Source: a virus. From it: a DNA stretch of 54,195 nucleotides. The notes beneath the pieces were generated by a model. It saw nothing but the letters and a program-made list of their open reading frames with translations, was not told the origin of the DNA and did no database searches. The translations under genes were made by a program, and so were the position numbers. The stretch spans positions 1-54,195 of the IMG/VR virus record IMGVR_UViG_3300020201_000001; one strand, given 5' to 3'. The first letter of the stretch is position 1; each line of letters starts with the position of its first letter. Below are positions 29,901 through 35,240 of this stretch, in pieces.

Positions 29901-30025
29901 AAGTCAATAAGACAATAAAAAACAATGATAGTTTTTTCAAGAAAGCAACAACAGGCAACCCACTGCCGATGAATGAAAAGGAAGGTAGTGAAGGTAGTGA
30001 AGGAGAAATCGAGGTAATTCGATAA
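17996..30025 (+). CDS. Giant virion protein with crAss-like double-psi beta-barrel RNA polymerase motif
   Basis: 4009 aa, nearly a quarter of the genome; ATG preceded by AGGA. From the N-terminus: about residues 1-330 low complexity and helical; 330-400 contains a hydrophobic stretch; 800-930 a zincin-like region with EELTHAAT (847-854) and, about 50 residues on, NNEEFVANLF (899-908), where a metallopeptidase would have HExxH and a downstream Glu, though here the first His is Glu. At 1998-2040, SRIPAHDTGS is followed by SAGMDFDKDSLQ, with the aspartate triad D2036, D2038, D2040. In crAss-like phages the equivalent motif (SRIPTQ..., GADFDIDKL) is the catalytic loop of the virion RNA polymerase. 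NKGDNGTALAGAA and the GHHIKEEANIL element follow. Residues 3420-3470 are Gly/Ala-rich hydrophobic, and 3696-3709 (TPFGRFITQFQRYQ) matches ejection-protein polyvalent modules. Likely packaged in the capsid, injected, and active in early transcription. Confidence 0.75.
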   Translation: MSKNIVDLTPPISGRALVETIPIVPTRREMSNAKDEAMREQAFSKKLLFDDKSAEAVVTGKTMLNQPNINRDIPKTDNTRTKAIPQPKSKTKDIPGATKFDYVGQSKKDAEAKEMDIGYGDDKLDEARKIANTPMANQENGEIFYDIPKIQSARLALQGKIDELTASSGLTDSGKSQMFTQGAKDNGIIGKAMLPFVPIADTFENLQQNYLHPKREGAAPLTPDDPKYAQRKTEYQLEEYSKIMNNLTTQYNYAKTFPNGKVDFSPQRRVDEGVSSAAKSVVMGYVGDFANHFTDGGATKLMEKVFSTDVATGRALLQQELEKAKRLGGNKPDEIIPELGMTYNQFVTGWESVLTNTGLGIVNLVSSLAPGGSFSTAGAVANDVISIASKVVKSGANVVKEKLALRTATALATDKVVFDGIAKDIALKAVDPQWVQKTELFSPTIKNMIAKAPTDAARLEVVEFALKDQTYKVFKQVFAEAKLVGRALEQANMLKSAVGRVNGLGSLDQLSNILADIVSGTTATQSEVLGKIAVDSIRMYLTGLLNTGDAGSAENLATLGAYSSFFGTTMKKLSMTYLAKSDALRQAIAHGDSKLTNDLIAQYQKTSQLFAIIANDFGGGGAQTVDELRKLVGSEDIWKEIVKTAMPNFILAHGSFTSANRYMKERGQDVQNKKWGLEFNNVVAKGAPNVSDGFGGTAASIAAGKDIRGTVESTVNKAYHATAPGKQKVSMEKFIKDSANLSGISKNTGEMKVGELLNLLERWKKEGLLSKDFKVFDEANHVKILSGIPADTKVVFTQENKSNTESKAEYDATTNTINFHNFDFTGTAQNPIRPEEVFSTIAGLMSEELTHAATVHKIKANPEKIDALRQKYLDKFNAMYPPEVGLPADAGAIQYALSNNEEFVANLFNNLQSPHFFKFIKEADKAQNGTVKAFLDNVLDKFGLDGADQTLRKNISKIILDVLPEDSKELYTKPPPATKFTEEEIGEYASTLEPPTVYSGTDLITVANETAAKFNEQGSSVTPDEILPQSLLEALQVQHKIKEDQANTSGVYPGFFKESKDGTETLAFNEEVERWNSIHPIKITNAQAYHIVQSILGEQKFTPEIGIQVLKEMLNESRTEQASTVRQLIEEVESEAIQAERDFIEGKGKDDKSDLRAYKVLGYEKASELYAEHSAGANPTKTPAQVTADAYKAIMEGMNKQLKEQYGDKEIPTKELEKAEIIAKKESIKLSNSGMVTALDGERIPFSLMKGYHRALDGVRKQIGGGLTYDNKRILDAVLDIFAGLKPINKYNVGDGIQTGRYYRPAGVTDMAIVLDEKTPAQIRVMTQKLHQVIINHAVTSEAFYRGSKHDPAKVAKAARELMPFVNYKAVAEGKSNFNDLFVAKLTSKHYGKEYGDTDARLKKLQTEHSDVLQEVIDNLSSLYDNKGYNPHEGKDGPLTPDEATAFQNGLHGIMNLTLNPGGNDMIAKRITIDENGVIFRDPGKISAKYIKLVIDNNTFRMTDVANIGLYNPLLIKDGKVDAEYLAAEYPDLALLPDGNLAFKLINTEQFLPYLSPELKDWLSSVAGKDTQRIDGGIIAIGEMPGVKLLATAVGGGKNSAFFKGKGTGLFKNAIHNVAPSEVVHPDTPGYNSIKSFAEKITKAGIQIHDGTSLKNTAELYEYHRMPLPNMEGNLTALLDNSGTIVSILDNKGSNVTADAKEKVLKALAYELETTGKLPDQMITKQPITGEHALTLMTADKEGKHNAGGVVHPGIINLVPTGRLGFDVKPDVIAKYTQAISDLTENNFKHFSKQLDGVASIERMLVELSQGEHITGTKAELGALQNTVEGLEAMLNENPDILYRGVPGTKLLAEIDGLFKTDDLGKRLVLDKDQVESFLIDRFKLFTGKSTDISSPSSKKENWVTTDSILFDLAKRSYDSIQKLHAVNGSNSMSVSPNFGDSRFAIERLVGKGGMADELTKMFIDPKNGNIINMGIALPLKFIKDNNLQPGQSILVSRIPAHDTGSTTVMTLIGATDSHSTIHADSEYLTGSAGMDFDKDSLQILLPDPHILTKDIYKAMIDYIGDVTKDTSKLYPDIMKIDSTGELDRIYKELGLSHLLKDVSHSPLSRDAYNKGDNGTALAGAAVSLKKSIALIAAAYAATGEVKGDYRYVTAKRGDIKLVLKFPLKPDMMTAIANAAAQLGYDNFAGHHIKEEANILMPYLHSITFGEGKTHTGKDLGDEMVMRKIGSTVRELAHNVKMENAQGVDEPTHQFGTQGNNAARALVEHNMIQYGKRLKQLDETLKFLNMDRQIQTIINSNSIAIGKKLQLFNLMWHKNADSPELLGTLNYLRDAISTQFNSLGRKGEWKTGGVTKSVSSLLYYNDAFKHLPAAMMVSGARQLANGTEIRFGENIAIITSAKEVKLNGETVPFEQFLVKYGKEGTRKDAEALHILYYDQNINGKGKGGITYNRMQTTIDGLIAVVGRKVKNIDDYANLGDLRVGDDPNDVTLNTIKEIATRVFFGSDTPLIDNKQNFSLHNENGSGAEASRRALERAGIVPKVHGVSVADMARDEFKKTLATKEQPNDVHGAFAFGRASDQGSNIFDNPKTTYDELRKALVNHPEIANKPVTKWTAEDFRIAKPIIMAHAANKVRALKGTIMPSLWKQFFALASPKGSEIGKPWDSDPEHKHTQHVIDEIGELLDYDYLRNIESQETLKNGKALAQLQTLQMLPHAVQKLNDMMKAQGYNEVNNYTGTLDLNSQLTYSSYNQTFSDLDQDIGFTKTYGPNGFTESRVRAFSMNLNRRLGINLDKVHTTVQYKQFLHDAKNMSLIKDQINMFLGNYNNADKGYDVNQTLPVLSKILKSPTLKAMFDAVITPDYSVSTTNILAQGKLGGVHIDYNLPDAVQARKENVLKGLSKEIFNAFKKQQVNLVDGFDMEETQAAMNLGEITLADIKDALSMYTDQVLLNNTLSVGLDVISDSITNLINKNSQYADVASYTVIQEQLKATIESLRNPSDMAKWHTTQAVSTDMLNNTQTLIAEIGASSSAEIYEALVKTGKIPFKPDHEFEDEMGAKDDALKGLQQFLSGSKTNFKVNKRFNDGLVPDKERMEFSKEDVKNLMEALPLDRIKTVSTETQSMMDAETEMDALRAEEEARYAESMGIAVEAKTPQPTEALKPARTYIDTTAEVMYDAKSYKENLINHLQKTLLNVNTVSKNIFNDNYNESEFARAITNTLFSEYAGKEFTDDYVIKSTKTPDGLTRMFDDPDKEIPKGQYVEFLHADNNGIDSQHARYLGIVKRNVAIKDIEGNVTNVPKNLIVLLVDNGSRASISLVEEKDIKTMTAQMKVSRSGQKQEKVIKEFFDKNSNQLMEDIRTYVDTAAWEEGSKGRYKEVNLGHSAQPTTLFSQGTPLINMSRTSKDAEKTLLTTLNKYSTTIAYSLFGRGTQTATVGLALIGVSALTSLTPALGIGMIAAGAAQIGKRGFKLFVDGQVGSTGAAIQHDVFAKDFITQATNMFNHLWSPKTLNETTAIRAVTQVAIAAAIEEAGVEKDISKVDSFYLAQQAREEIKAYNRIENFIGDGLGSKVNDEGIAKLKEEYALKGMDVNFTKIGKDGYALKINDHSYQDMQKANKTYLDLMLNALHATGFQAKLEATSTEKAMAIATQVNRARQTKFKEIFGTDVSYSEAEVLNYIDYSTKTALGSFVKSAKQATPFGRFITQFQRYQREAAVDQYNLFKYRNELYTAVEDDILYWSAKAGAGDRKSQQLLDILEQVGLVSATDMTGSMSKLKNRAYALNTAAGLLSGGGKYLGVMALNQFNQILNGDDDDEEKGTGQLIGSAIGKEWLTERDQDMRPYSGIYQGGATGLTMATVLAGVYGMFKTAVDVKTDEDIDLRRHTKNLKLVEGLTAPLKYGLGMTAITALNTSLVAFYASILNHVDKGKGFTEKERTNPNYYLNFVMNKIAQASQMFPFAALATTYVNEQLKVNKTIKNNDSFFKKATTGNPLPMNEKEGSEGSEGEIEVIR

Positions 30026-30070
30026 GAAGGACTTTTAATTTCAATTATATTTTTTAACAATAGGAGTACT

Positions 30071-30427
30071 ATGTACATATTCAAACAATTCAAAGTGAAA
30101 ATGGGTGAGAACCAACGACAAGGTTTAATCACAGGCAACATATACAAAGTTTATGGAGCTAACCCTAACAGAGAACAATTCTTAGTCATAGATGAAGCTG
30201 GACACTTTGTTTTCGTAGATTTCCATAACACTACATTCGCAGGAGACGACATTGAAGTTACCATCGAAACCAACAATTGTTGCAAGTCAGTTGCTGGATC
30301 AGGAGAAGATACAGGACTTATTGAAACAGGCACGACAGAGGGAAGCCCAGAGATTGGACCAGATGAAGCAATCGCACCTAAGGCAACTGGCAGATTTGGC
30401 AGACCTATACAACCAAAAGGAAAGTGA
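30071..30427 (+). CDS. Small hypothetical protein with SH3-like N-terminal half
   Basis: 118 aa, ATG after TAGGAGTACT. Residues 15-60 (GLITGNIYKVYG, then FLVIDEAGHFVFVDF) show the short-strand pattern of small SH3-like barrels found in many phage proteins. The C-terminal half is acidic and Gly/Thr-rich, then basic (GRFGRPIQPKGK), and probably disordered. It precedes the holin candidate and the terminase. Function unknown. Confidence 0.6.
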   Translation: MYIFKQFKVKMGENQRQGLITGNIYKVYGANPNREQFLVIDEAGHFVFVDFHNTTFAGDDIEVTIETNNCCKSVAGSGEDTGLIETGTTEGSPEIGPDEAIAPKATGRFGRPIQPKGK

Positions 30428-30440
30428 AATAGGATTGACA

Positions 30441-30728
30441 ATGTGGGAGCTGATATGGTTTATCCTTAAGCAACCTATTACAATCATTAAATTAGTAGTC
30501 AAAATACTCACAATCATAAATTCATTAAAGGATAGAACAATGAAAGATTTCAAAACAACAGCTCTAAGCATACTACAAGCATTGGTATTATTAGGCTCAT
30601 TGTTTGGCGTACAGGTAGCACCTGAATTACAAACAACAATCATTACGTTAGCAACGTCTGCTTATGCAGTACTTGGTGCAATAAAAGGTTTCTTCACCAA
30701 AGATAGCATACCACCAACGGCAGCGTAA
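30441..30728 (+). CDS. Putative holin with possible dual start
   Basis: 95 aa from ATG 30441 (AGGA at 30431-30434, 6-base spacer), 13 bases after the previous stop. A second in-frame ATG at 30541 has its own AAAGGA (30527-30532, 8-base spacer) and would give 62 aa. The long form adds a hydrophobic, Lys-containing segment (LIWFILKQPITIIKLVVKIL). Both forms share two hydrophobic segments (LSILQALVLLGSLFGV and TLATSAYAVLGAIKGFF) and a short polar tail, the shape of small class II holins. Two starts giving proteins with different N-terminal membrane segments recall holin/antiholin pairs. The stop overlaps the TerL start (TAATG). No holin family match can be claimed. A longer reading from 30252 would run through the preceding gene and is unlikely. 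Confidence 0.55.
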   Translation: MWELIWFILKQPITIIKLVVKILTIINSLKDRTMKDFKTTALSILQALVLLGSLFGVQVAPELQTTIITLATSAYAVLGAIKGFFTKDSIPPTAA

Positions 30729-32602
30729 TGAATCAATACAATCTACAAACACTACTGGATAGAGTTGCAGATAATACACATAGCCCTAATGATATGAATT
30801 CGTTAGGGCTATTGTATTTTGCTAAGACACACTTTCCAGAGATATTCAGAAATGAATGGGCACCTCATCATTACGACATGTGTCAAATGTTCTTTGCATT
30901 GTTATCACCTAACCTAAAACGTAGAGACGAAAGATTAGCTTACTTCTTAGTACATAGAGAAGCAGCTAAAAGCACAGTAGGTACGTTCTTATTTCCTATC
31001 TTCAATATCTACTGCAAAGGTTTAAAGGTATGGACAAGGCATAACGCTTTAGGGTGGGAAGGTGCAGACATACATGATCATACGTATGAAGAAGTAACTA
31101 TAGGCGAAGACTTCATGGTAATAACGTCAGAAACGAGCGGACAGTCTGAAAGGTTCGTTAGTGATATAAAAGCTATAATAGAAGAAAGAGATGACTTAGC
31201 ATCTATCTATGGCGAAAAAAAAGGTAGTCTAATAGAGCTTGAACCTGGACAAAGACGTAAAGACCAAAAATGGACGCAAACAGCATTTCTTACATCAGAC
31301 AATACAGTTGTATTAGGTGCAGGTTCTGGACAACGTATTCGTGGACTAAAGATACGTGGACACAGACCTTCATTCATAATGATTGATGACATGTATTCTA
31401 GGCTTAATACTAAGACAATGCAAACAAGAGAGAACTTAAACAATTGGTTCTTTTCAGATCTACTTAAGAGTGCAGATAGTGAACGTGCTAAGATATTATG
31501 GTTGGGTACAATGGTACACCCTGATACAGTAGTTAAACGTTTCAGACAGACCACAGACTGGCATGGCATTGAACGTCCTATTATTTCGATAGATGAATTG
31601 CAAGTAGGTTTACAGAACTGCTTAGTCAATGGTGAGCCTGACAAACCATTGTGTAATACTTGGCAAAAAACAATGACTACATTATCATGGCCCGATAGAC
31701 ACACTTTGTATGACATACTAAAACTATACACAAACGATGCTTTGTTAGGACAACTGAATTACTTCTACCAAGAGTATATGAATGAATCATTAGCACCAGA
31801 GAACAAGCTAATTGATCATGAAGCATTTGTACGTACTAATATCACCTACGAAGAGGAAGGAGGTAAAAGCTATGTAACGTTCTTCTACGAGCATATAGAA
31901 TGGCGTGGTGAAGTTCTATTAAGCTTAGCATGTGACCCAGCGGCAAGTGCAAGTGAGAGAGCAGATGATACTGTGATTATGGTAGGTGGTTATGCACGTT
32001 GCTTCCCAAGAGCAGTAGGTACACCATACGAGTTACAAGAATTAGGTATGCCTAATGGACGTATATTCCCTATCCTACTACATATTGAAGGTGGTAAGTA
32101 TTCAACTTATGACTACAATGAAATGCCAGGTATATGTGAAGCTATCTTAGCTTTAGATAAGAGATACAAATTAGACATGATTAAGATCGAAGCTAACGGT
32201 CAACAAGCACAGATAGAACGTGAGGTACGTCGAAGTATGCTTGAAGGTATTTACAAGCAAGGAGAGGTGGTTAAAAGCTCATTTAGAAGCACACCAGTAT
32301 GGGCAGAGTATCAAACAAGTGATAAAAAAGAAAGAATTATAACCACAGTGTTGTCAATCGTACAAGCACACAAAGTATTTATTTGCAATGACAACAAGCA
32401 CATAGACAAACTATACCTACAGTTGATAGCTATTAGTTTAGCTGATCATGATGATTACGCAGATGCTTTAGCAATGGTATTTAAAGGTGCTAGCATACCA
32501 GCGGTCTATAACTTACACGTTTGGCAGAACGGAGAAGACCAAGTAGATAGAGTAGAACAATTAAAAGAAATTTATGGTATGGATTATTGGATGTACTTAT
32601 GA
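30728..32602 (+). CDS. terL: Terminase large subunit (TerL)
   Basis: 624 aa. The ATPase domain has a Walker A of the terminase type, HREAAKST (K81, S82), and a Walker B, FIMIDDM (D220/D221). The C-terminal RNase H-like nuclease has the first Asp in SLACDPAAS (D403) and the closing acidic motif DDYADALAM (D579). It cuts concatemeric DNA and pumps it into the prohead through the portal. It starts by overlapping the holin candidate (TAATG) and its stop overlaps the next gene (ATGA). All catalytic positions I expect are present. Confidence 0.95.
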   Translation: MNQYNLQTLLDRVADNTHSPNDMNSLGLLYFAKTHFPEIFRNEWAPHHYDMCQMFFALLSPNLKRRDERLAYFLVHREAAKSTVGTFLFPIFNIYCKGLKVWTRHNALGWEGADIHDHTYEEVTIGEDFMVITSETSGQSERFVSDIKAIIEERDDLASIYGEKKGSLIELEPGQRRKDQKWTQTAFLTSDNTVVLGAGSGQRIRGLKIRGHRPSFIMIDDMYSRLNTKTMQTRENLNNWFFSDLLKSADSERAKILWLGTMVHPDTVVKRFRQTTDWHGIERPIISIDELQVGLQNCLVNGEPDKPLCNTWQKTMTTLSWPDRHTLYDILKLYTNDALLGQLNYFYQEYMNESLAPENKLIDHEAFVRTNITYEEEGGKSYVTFFYEHIEWRGEVLLSLACDPAASASERADDTVIMVGGYARCFPRAVGTPYELQELGMPNGRIFPILLHIEGGKYSTYDYNEMPGICEAILALDKRYKLDMIKIEANGQQAQIEREVRRSMLEGIYKQGEVVKSSFRSTPVWAEYQTSDKKERIITTVLSIVQAHKVFICNDNKHIDKLYLQLIAISLADHDDYADALAMVFKGASIPAVYNLHVWQNGEDQVDRVEQLKEIYGMDYWMYL

Positions 32603-33345
32603 GATTAGTTAAATGTATTCATAGAGGACAGGAACTAACGTCCAGGTGCTATGATAACCACAAAGACTTTATGAAAGATGCATATGTATATAACTATACG
32701 CTATGCGAGAAACGTACACCATGTGAAGGTGCTTATATACTCACCGACAATGGTTGGTATGTGCCTATACTGAAGGTAGTGATATTTGATAACCTAAAGA
32801 ATAACAAGAGCATGATTAGGTTCTATATCCCAAGGAGAGTATATACATTCTTCATTAACCACAATGATAAAGTAAGGCATAGTGCTTTTGTATTCTATCC
32901 AGATCAGAAGGTTTTATACAAGCTACCTAAAGCCCGTTATGTAGTTATTGCTATGTTAATGGAACAAGGTATGCCTATCTTTGAAGCAGTAGCGTATGCA
33001 TTCCCTAAGCACTCCGAGAAGAATAACCTAAGAGTAGTTACTACACTTATGAATGAAGAATCAATATTGAATTTAATTAAAGGACAAGCAATGAGTAGAC
33101 TTAAAGATGAAATGCTTAACCAAGGCATTAGTGCTGAATGGTATGTGAAACAATTGAAAGACATACTATCGGATACAAAGAGTAATCCTAACTTAAAGAA
33201 ATATGCTTTAGAGCAAATAGGTAGGACAATAGAACAAGAAGAAAAAAGAAATATTAATTATGTTGTAGGCTTACAGTTAGAAGCTAATGCACCTAAACAG
33301 TTACAGTCTAACCCACCACTTATGCTTGAAAAAAAAGAGAACTAA
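32599..33345 (+). CDS. Probable terminase small subunit
   Basis: 248 aa, ATG 32599 overlapping the TerL stop (ATGA). The N-terminal 100 residues are Cys/Tyr-rich and unfamiliar. From residue about 110 the layout matches small terminases: a helix-turn-helix-like AMLMEQGMPIFEAVAYAFP, a MNEESILNLIK helix, then MLNQGISAEWYVKQLKDIL and LKKYALEQIGRTIEQEE, the oligomerisation-helix pattern. TerS would bind pac DNA and regulate TerL. Usually terS precedes terL, so the order is reversed here. The N-terminal extension is unusual. Role inferred from pattern plus adjacency. Confidence 0.5.
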   Translation: MRLVKCIHRGQELTSRCYDNHKDFMKDAYVYNYTLCEKRTPCEGAYILTDNGWYVPILKVVIFDNLKNNKSMIRFYIPRRVYTFFINHNDKVRHSAFVFYPDQKVLYKLPKARYVVIAMLMEQGMPIFEAVAYAFPKHSEKNNLRVVTTLMNEESILNLIKGQAMSRLKDEMLNQGISAEWYVKQLKDILSDTKSNPNLKKYALEQIGRTIEQEEKRNINYVVGLQLEANAPKQLQSNPPLMLEKKEN

Positions 33346-33371
33346 ATACCTTATGTAGGCATTAGTTCTCT
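33329..33371 (-). terminator. Terminator between convergent terS-like and minus-strand genes
   Basis: AGAGAACTAA (33336-33345) pairs with TTAGTTCTCT (33362-33371), a perfect 10-bp stem. On the minus strand it is followed by a T-run (A-run at 33329-33335 on the plus strand), so it mainly ends minus-strand transcripts. The plus side lacks a T-run. The stem overlaps the last codons of both converging genes. Confidence 0.75.
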
Positions 33372-33491
33372 TATAACAGTTTCTAAATATTTTATGTAAT
33401 CATACACGTCTTGTGTAGCCCTGCAATCTATACCACCACATTTATCAATAGGATAAACTGGTGGTATGATTTTAATGTCATTTATCTGCAT
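33351..33491 (-). CDS. Small hypothetical protein (46 aa)
   Basis: 46 aa read from ATG 33491 to TAA 33351. It overlaps the end of the upstream minus-strand gene by 14 bases, as neighbours in this operon do. The protein has a CGGIDC motif (two Cys, residues 18-23) and a helical C-terminus (VYDYIKYLETVIRELM). No clear ribosome site, so translation would rely on coupling. Codon use and the lack of any other feature in this gap support it. Its 3' end contains half of the terminator stem. Function unknown. Confidence 0.5.
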   Translation of the reverse strand: MQINDIKIIPPVYPIDKCGGIDCRATQDVYDYIKYLETVIRELMPT

Positions 33492-33762
33492 ATCGTGACG
33501 TTAGCCAAAACTTCAAGGTCTTACGACCAAAGTATTCTATTAGTGCGTCAAATCCACCAGCATGAAAAAGCAATCCATCATCATAACTCTGCCAAGTCCA
33601 ACTTAATTTCTGGCATAGTATATCTTCATCAGGTGAGTAAATTAACACCCATTTCGATTGCATCTCATCCGTCCAGTCTACTTCCCAATTCGCACGTGCG
33701 TTTATTGAGCGTATCATAGCTCTAACTTCTTCATCCAATGCTTTCCATATCAAGTTACTCAT
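33478..33762 (-). CDS. FKFWLT-family protein (minus-strand member 1)
   Basis: 94 aa, start overlapping the upstream stop (ATGA), with AGAGGGAA as ribosome site. It is the short form of the repeated family: an N-terminal helix (IWKALDEEVRAMIRSIN), ANWEVDWTDEMQSKW, and the closing LKFWLTSR. It closely matches the gene at 34193-34483 (WEVDWTD/WKIDWTD, CQKLSW/IQQLSW, FHAGGF/FYEGGF), so those two are recent duplicates separated by a longer family member. No catalytic residues or membrane segment. Function unknown. Confidence 0.75.
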   Translation of the reverse strand: MSNLIWKALDEEVRAMIRSINARANWEVDWTDEMQSKWVLIYSPDEDILCQKLSWTWQSYDDGLLFHAGGFDALIEYFGRKTLKFWLTSRYADK

Positions 33763-34196
33763 AGTGTTCCCTCTTTAGTCAGCCAAAATTTGAACTCCTC
33801 TTGAGTGTAAAGTGTGCGTAGTATCTGTATTGTGTCGTAAGAGAAATACAAACTGTTGTCTTGTGATTGAAACCAGCTGGATACAATAACATCAAGGCAA
33901 CCAGCCCTTCTATTCCAAACTAAATAACATTTCCCTTGCTCATTATCATGCCAGTCTACCACCCAATTATCTTCTTTGCGAAGGATTGCAATTGAACGTA
34001 GGATTTTTGTATTTAATAAACGCCATTTATATTCCAAATCTGCTTCTTGTTTTGTTGCATAGTAATTGCCAGAATTGAAGCGAGCTATATCAGAATCATA
34101 ATTATTCCAAATACTTCTCCGCACCACATCAAGTATAGTCCAATACTTTGTGCCATCTTCAGGATATACTAATTCTTCGTCTGTTAATTTACTCAT
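33759..34196 (-). CDS. FKFWLT-family protein (minus-strand member 2, long form)
   Basis: 145 aa. Long-form member: an N-terminal YPEDGTKYW element, FNSGNYYATKQEADLEY, then LNTKILRSIAIL, NWVVDWHD, and C-terminal LYTQEEFKFWLTKE. These are the same blocks, in the same order, as in plus-strand members more than 3 kb away, up to the one at 43407. It is coupled at both ends to its neighbours by ATGA-type overlaps. No function can be assigned. Confidence 0.8.
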   Translation of the reverse strand: MSKLTDEELVYPEDGTKYWTILDVVRRSIWNNYDSDIARFNSGNYYATKQEADLEYKWRLLNTKILRSIAILRKEDNWVVDWHDNEQGKCYLVWNRRAGCLDVIVSSWFQSQDNSLYFSYDTIQILRTLYTQEEFKFWLTKEGTL

Positions 34197-34483
34197 AGTT
34201 CTCTCTTCCTAGTTATCCAAAATCTCAAGTTTGCATGACCAACGTATCCTCTTAGTTTTTCAAATCCACCTTCATAAAAATACAATGCATCATCATGATT
34301 TTGACTGGACCAACTCAATTGCTGAATTAGTTTACTCTCATCATGTGAGTAACATACGTTGCATTTTGTTTGCGTTCCATCTGTCCAGTCTATTTTCCAA
34401 TTCGCATTTCTGTTTAGTATACGTATATTTTCCCGTATTTCTTTATCCAATTCTTCCCATGTCCAATCCCAAATACTTATCAT
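34193..34483 (-). CDS. FKFWLT-family protein (minus-strand member 3)
   Basis: 96 aa. Short form beginning with an acidic-basic helix (TWEELDKEIRENIRILN), then NWKIDWTDGTQTK and the C-terminal NLRFWITRK. Closest relative in this genome is the gene at 33478-33762. Start overlaps the stop of the upstream gene (TAATG on the minus strand). Unknown role. Confidence 0.75.
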   Translation of the reverse strand: MISIWDWTWEELDKEIRENIRILNRNANWKIDWTDGTQTKCNVCYSHDESKLIQQLSWSSQNHDDALYFYEGGFEKLRGYVGHANLRFWITRKREL

Positions 34484-34719
34484 TACGCTTCCTCATAATC
34501 ATGTAAGAAACTACATAACACTTCATGTATCTCAAGTTGAGCTGCATAAGCATCTTTCTCATTACTGAATACATAAGCTTCTCCTAAACATTCTTTCAAT
34601 GCAAACAATAACTGACTTTCATCTTCTACTGTAATTATTGCATAATCTCGTGTTATCACATATAACACACCTACTTGTTCTAACTTGACAAGCCATTGGT
34701 TAAATTTACTTAAACTCAT
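34483..34719 (-). CDS. Small hypothetical protein, first gene of minus-strand operon
   Basis: 78 aa, ATG 34719 preceded on the minus strand by AGGATAATGAA. Compact alpha/beta-looking protein (VGVLYVITRDYAIITV, then acidic helices), not a member of the FKFWLT family. It leads a tightly overlapping operon of five genes that ends at the terminator near 33336. No family recognised. Confidence 0.7.
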   Translation of the reverse strand: MSLSKFNQWLVKLEQVGVLYVITRDYAIITVEDESQLLFALKECLGEAYVFSNEKDAYAAQLEIHEVLCSFLHDYEEA

Positions 34720-34738
34720 TTCATTATCCTATTATTAT

Positions 34739-34767
34739 AAAAAAAGGTAAGCTACTTGCCTACCTTT
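34739..34767 (-). terminator. Minus-strand terminator after the gene at 34777-35073
   Basis: On the minus strand AAAGGTAGGC and GCTTACCTTT form a 10-bp stem with one G-T pair and a 5-base loop, followed by a run of T (A-run 34739-34745 on plus). It separates the 35073 gene from the five-gene operon starting at 34719. Confidence 0.85.
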
Positions 34768-34776
34768 TATTCACTC

Positions 34777-35073
34777 TTAACTAATCAAGCTCAACCATTC
34801 AGGTGCTTCACTTAAACTAATTGCATCAACTATCTCTCCAGTCGCCTGTATCGTATGTTTCTTCACTGTCACTAATCTACCTGCAAATGTCTTTCCATCA
34901 TACTTAGATAGAAAGTTATATGCAGTCTGTCTGTTTGGATCTATCTCTAACTGTCTTTGAGATAAACTGATTGAACATTCTGTATTGATCTTATTCATAT
35001 ACAATGCTCCAGTTGATAACATACTGTCATATACAACTGTTTCTTCTGCCAATGTTAAATTACTCTTAGCCAT
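34777..35073 (-). CDS. Hypothetical protein, paralogue of the gene at 35819-36121
   Basis: 98 aa. ATG 35073 is preceded on the minus strand by GGGAAGAG; an upstream ATG at 35109 lacks a ribosome site. It aligns along its length with the 100-aa protein at 35819-36121: STGALYMNK/SSGTLNENK, LSQRQLEIDPNRQTAYNFL/LSKPALQFNPGKQKAYDFL, TFAGRLVTVKKHT/TFAGYTVTKKTHT. It has its own terminator and an iteron-like repeat just upstream. Single-gene units with private control sites suggest strong, separately regulated expression. The fold looks small alpha/beta; function unknown. Confidence 0.75.
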   Translation of the reverse strand: MAKSNLTLAEETVVYDSMLSTGALYMNKINTECSISLSQRQLEIDPNRQTAYNFLSKYDGKTFAGRLVTVKKHTIQATGEIVDAISLSEAPEWLSLIS

Positions 35074-35120
35074 AACTCTTCCCTTAAATAAATACTTGCT
35101 ATCATACATCTTATGATAAT

Positions 35121-35145
35121 CAAATAAAAGAAAAGATCCCAGACA
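35121..35145 (-). repeat. Iteron-like repeat, copy A
   Basis: Minus strand reads TGTCTGGGATCTTT, then an AT-rich TTTTATTTG end. It shares a continuous 14-base match with the copy at 36221-36246. It lies about 50 bases upstream of the start of the gene at 34777-35073. Confidence 0.7.
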
Positions 35146-35210
35146 CTACCACAAAAGCAAAGAGCGAAGCAGACCCACGTATACCTATTTGCCCCATTAA
35201 AGCCCCTCCC

Positions 35211-35240
35211 TTGCATTATTAACCCTAACCTATACATTTG
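35211..35240 (+). promoter_or_regulatory. Bacteroidetes-type promoter, plus strand, inside the control region
   Basis: TTG (35211-35213), 19-base spacer, then a perfect TAnnTTTG (TACATTTG, 35233-35240). It would start RNA near 35246, reading into the AT-rich, GTGC-repeat region with no plus-strand gene before 36800. Possible origin primer or antisense RNA. Confidence 0.45.

Noticed and set aside
30252-30440. N-terminal extension of the holin candidate back to 30252
   Set aside because: It would overlap the preceding well-supported gene for 176 bases, and two better starts with ribosome sites lie downstream.
33411-34568. Plus-strand open frames of 69-102 codons (for example 33411-33719)
   Set aside because: They are shadows of the minus-strand family genes, which share motifs with plus-strand relatives and have coupled starts and ribosome sites.
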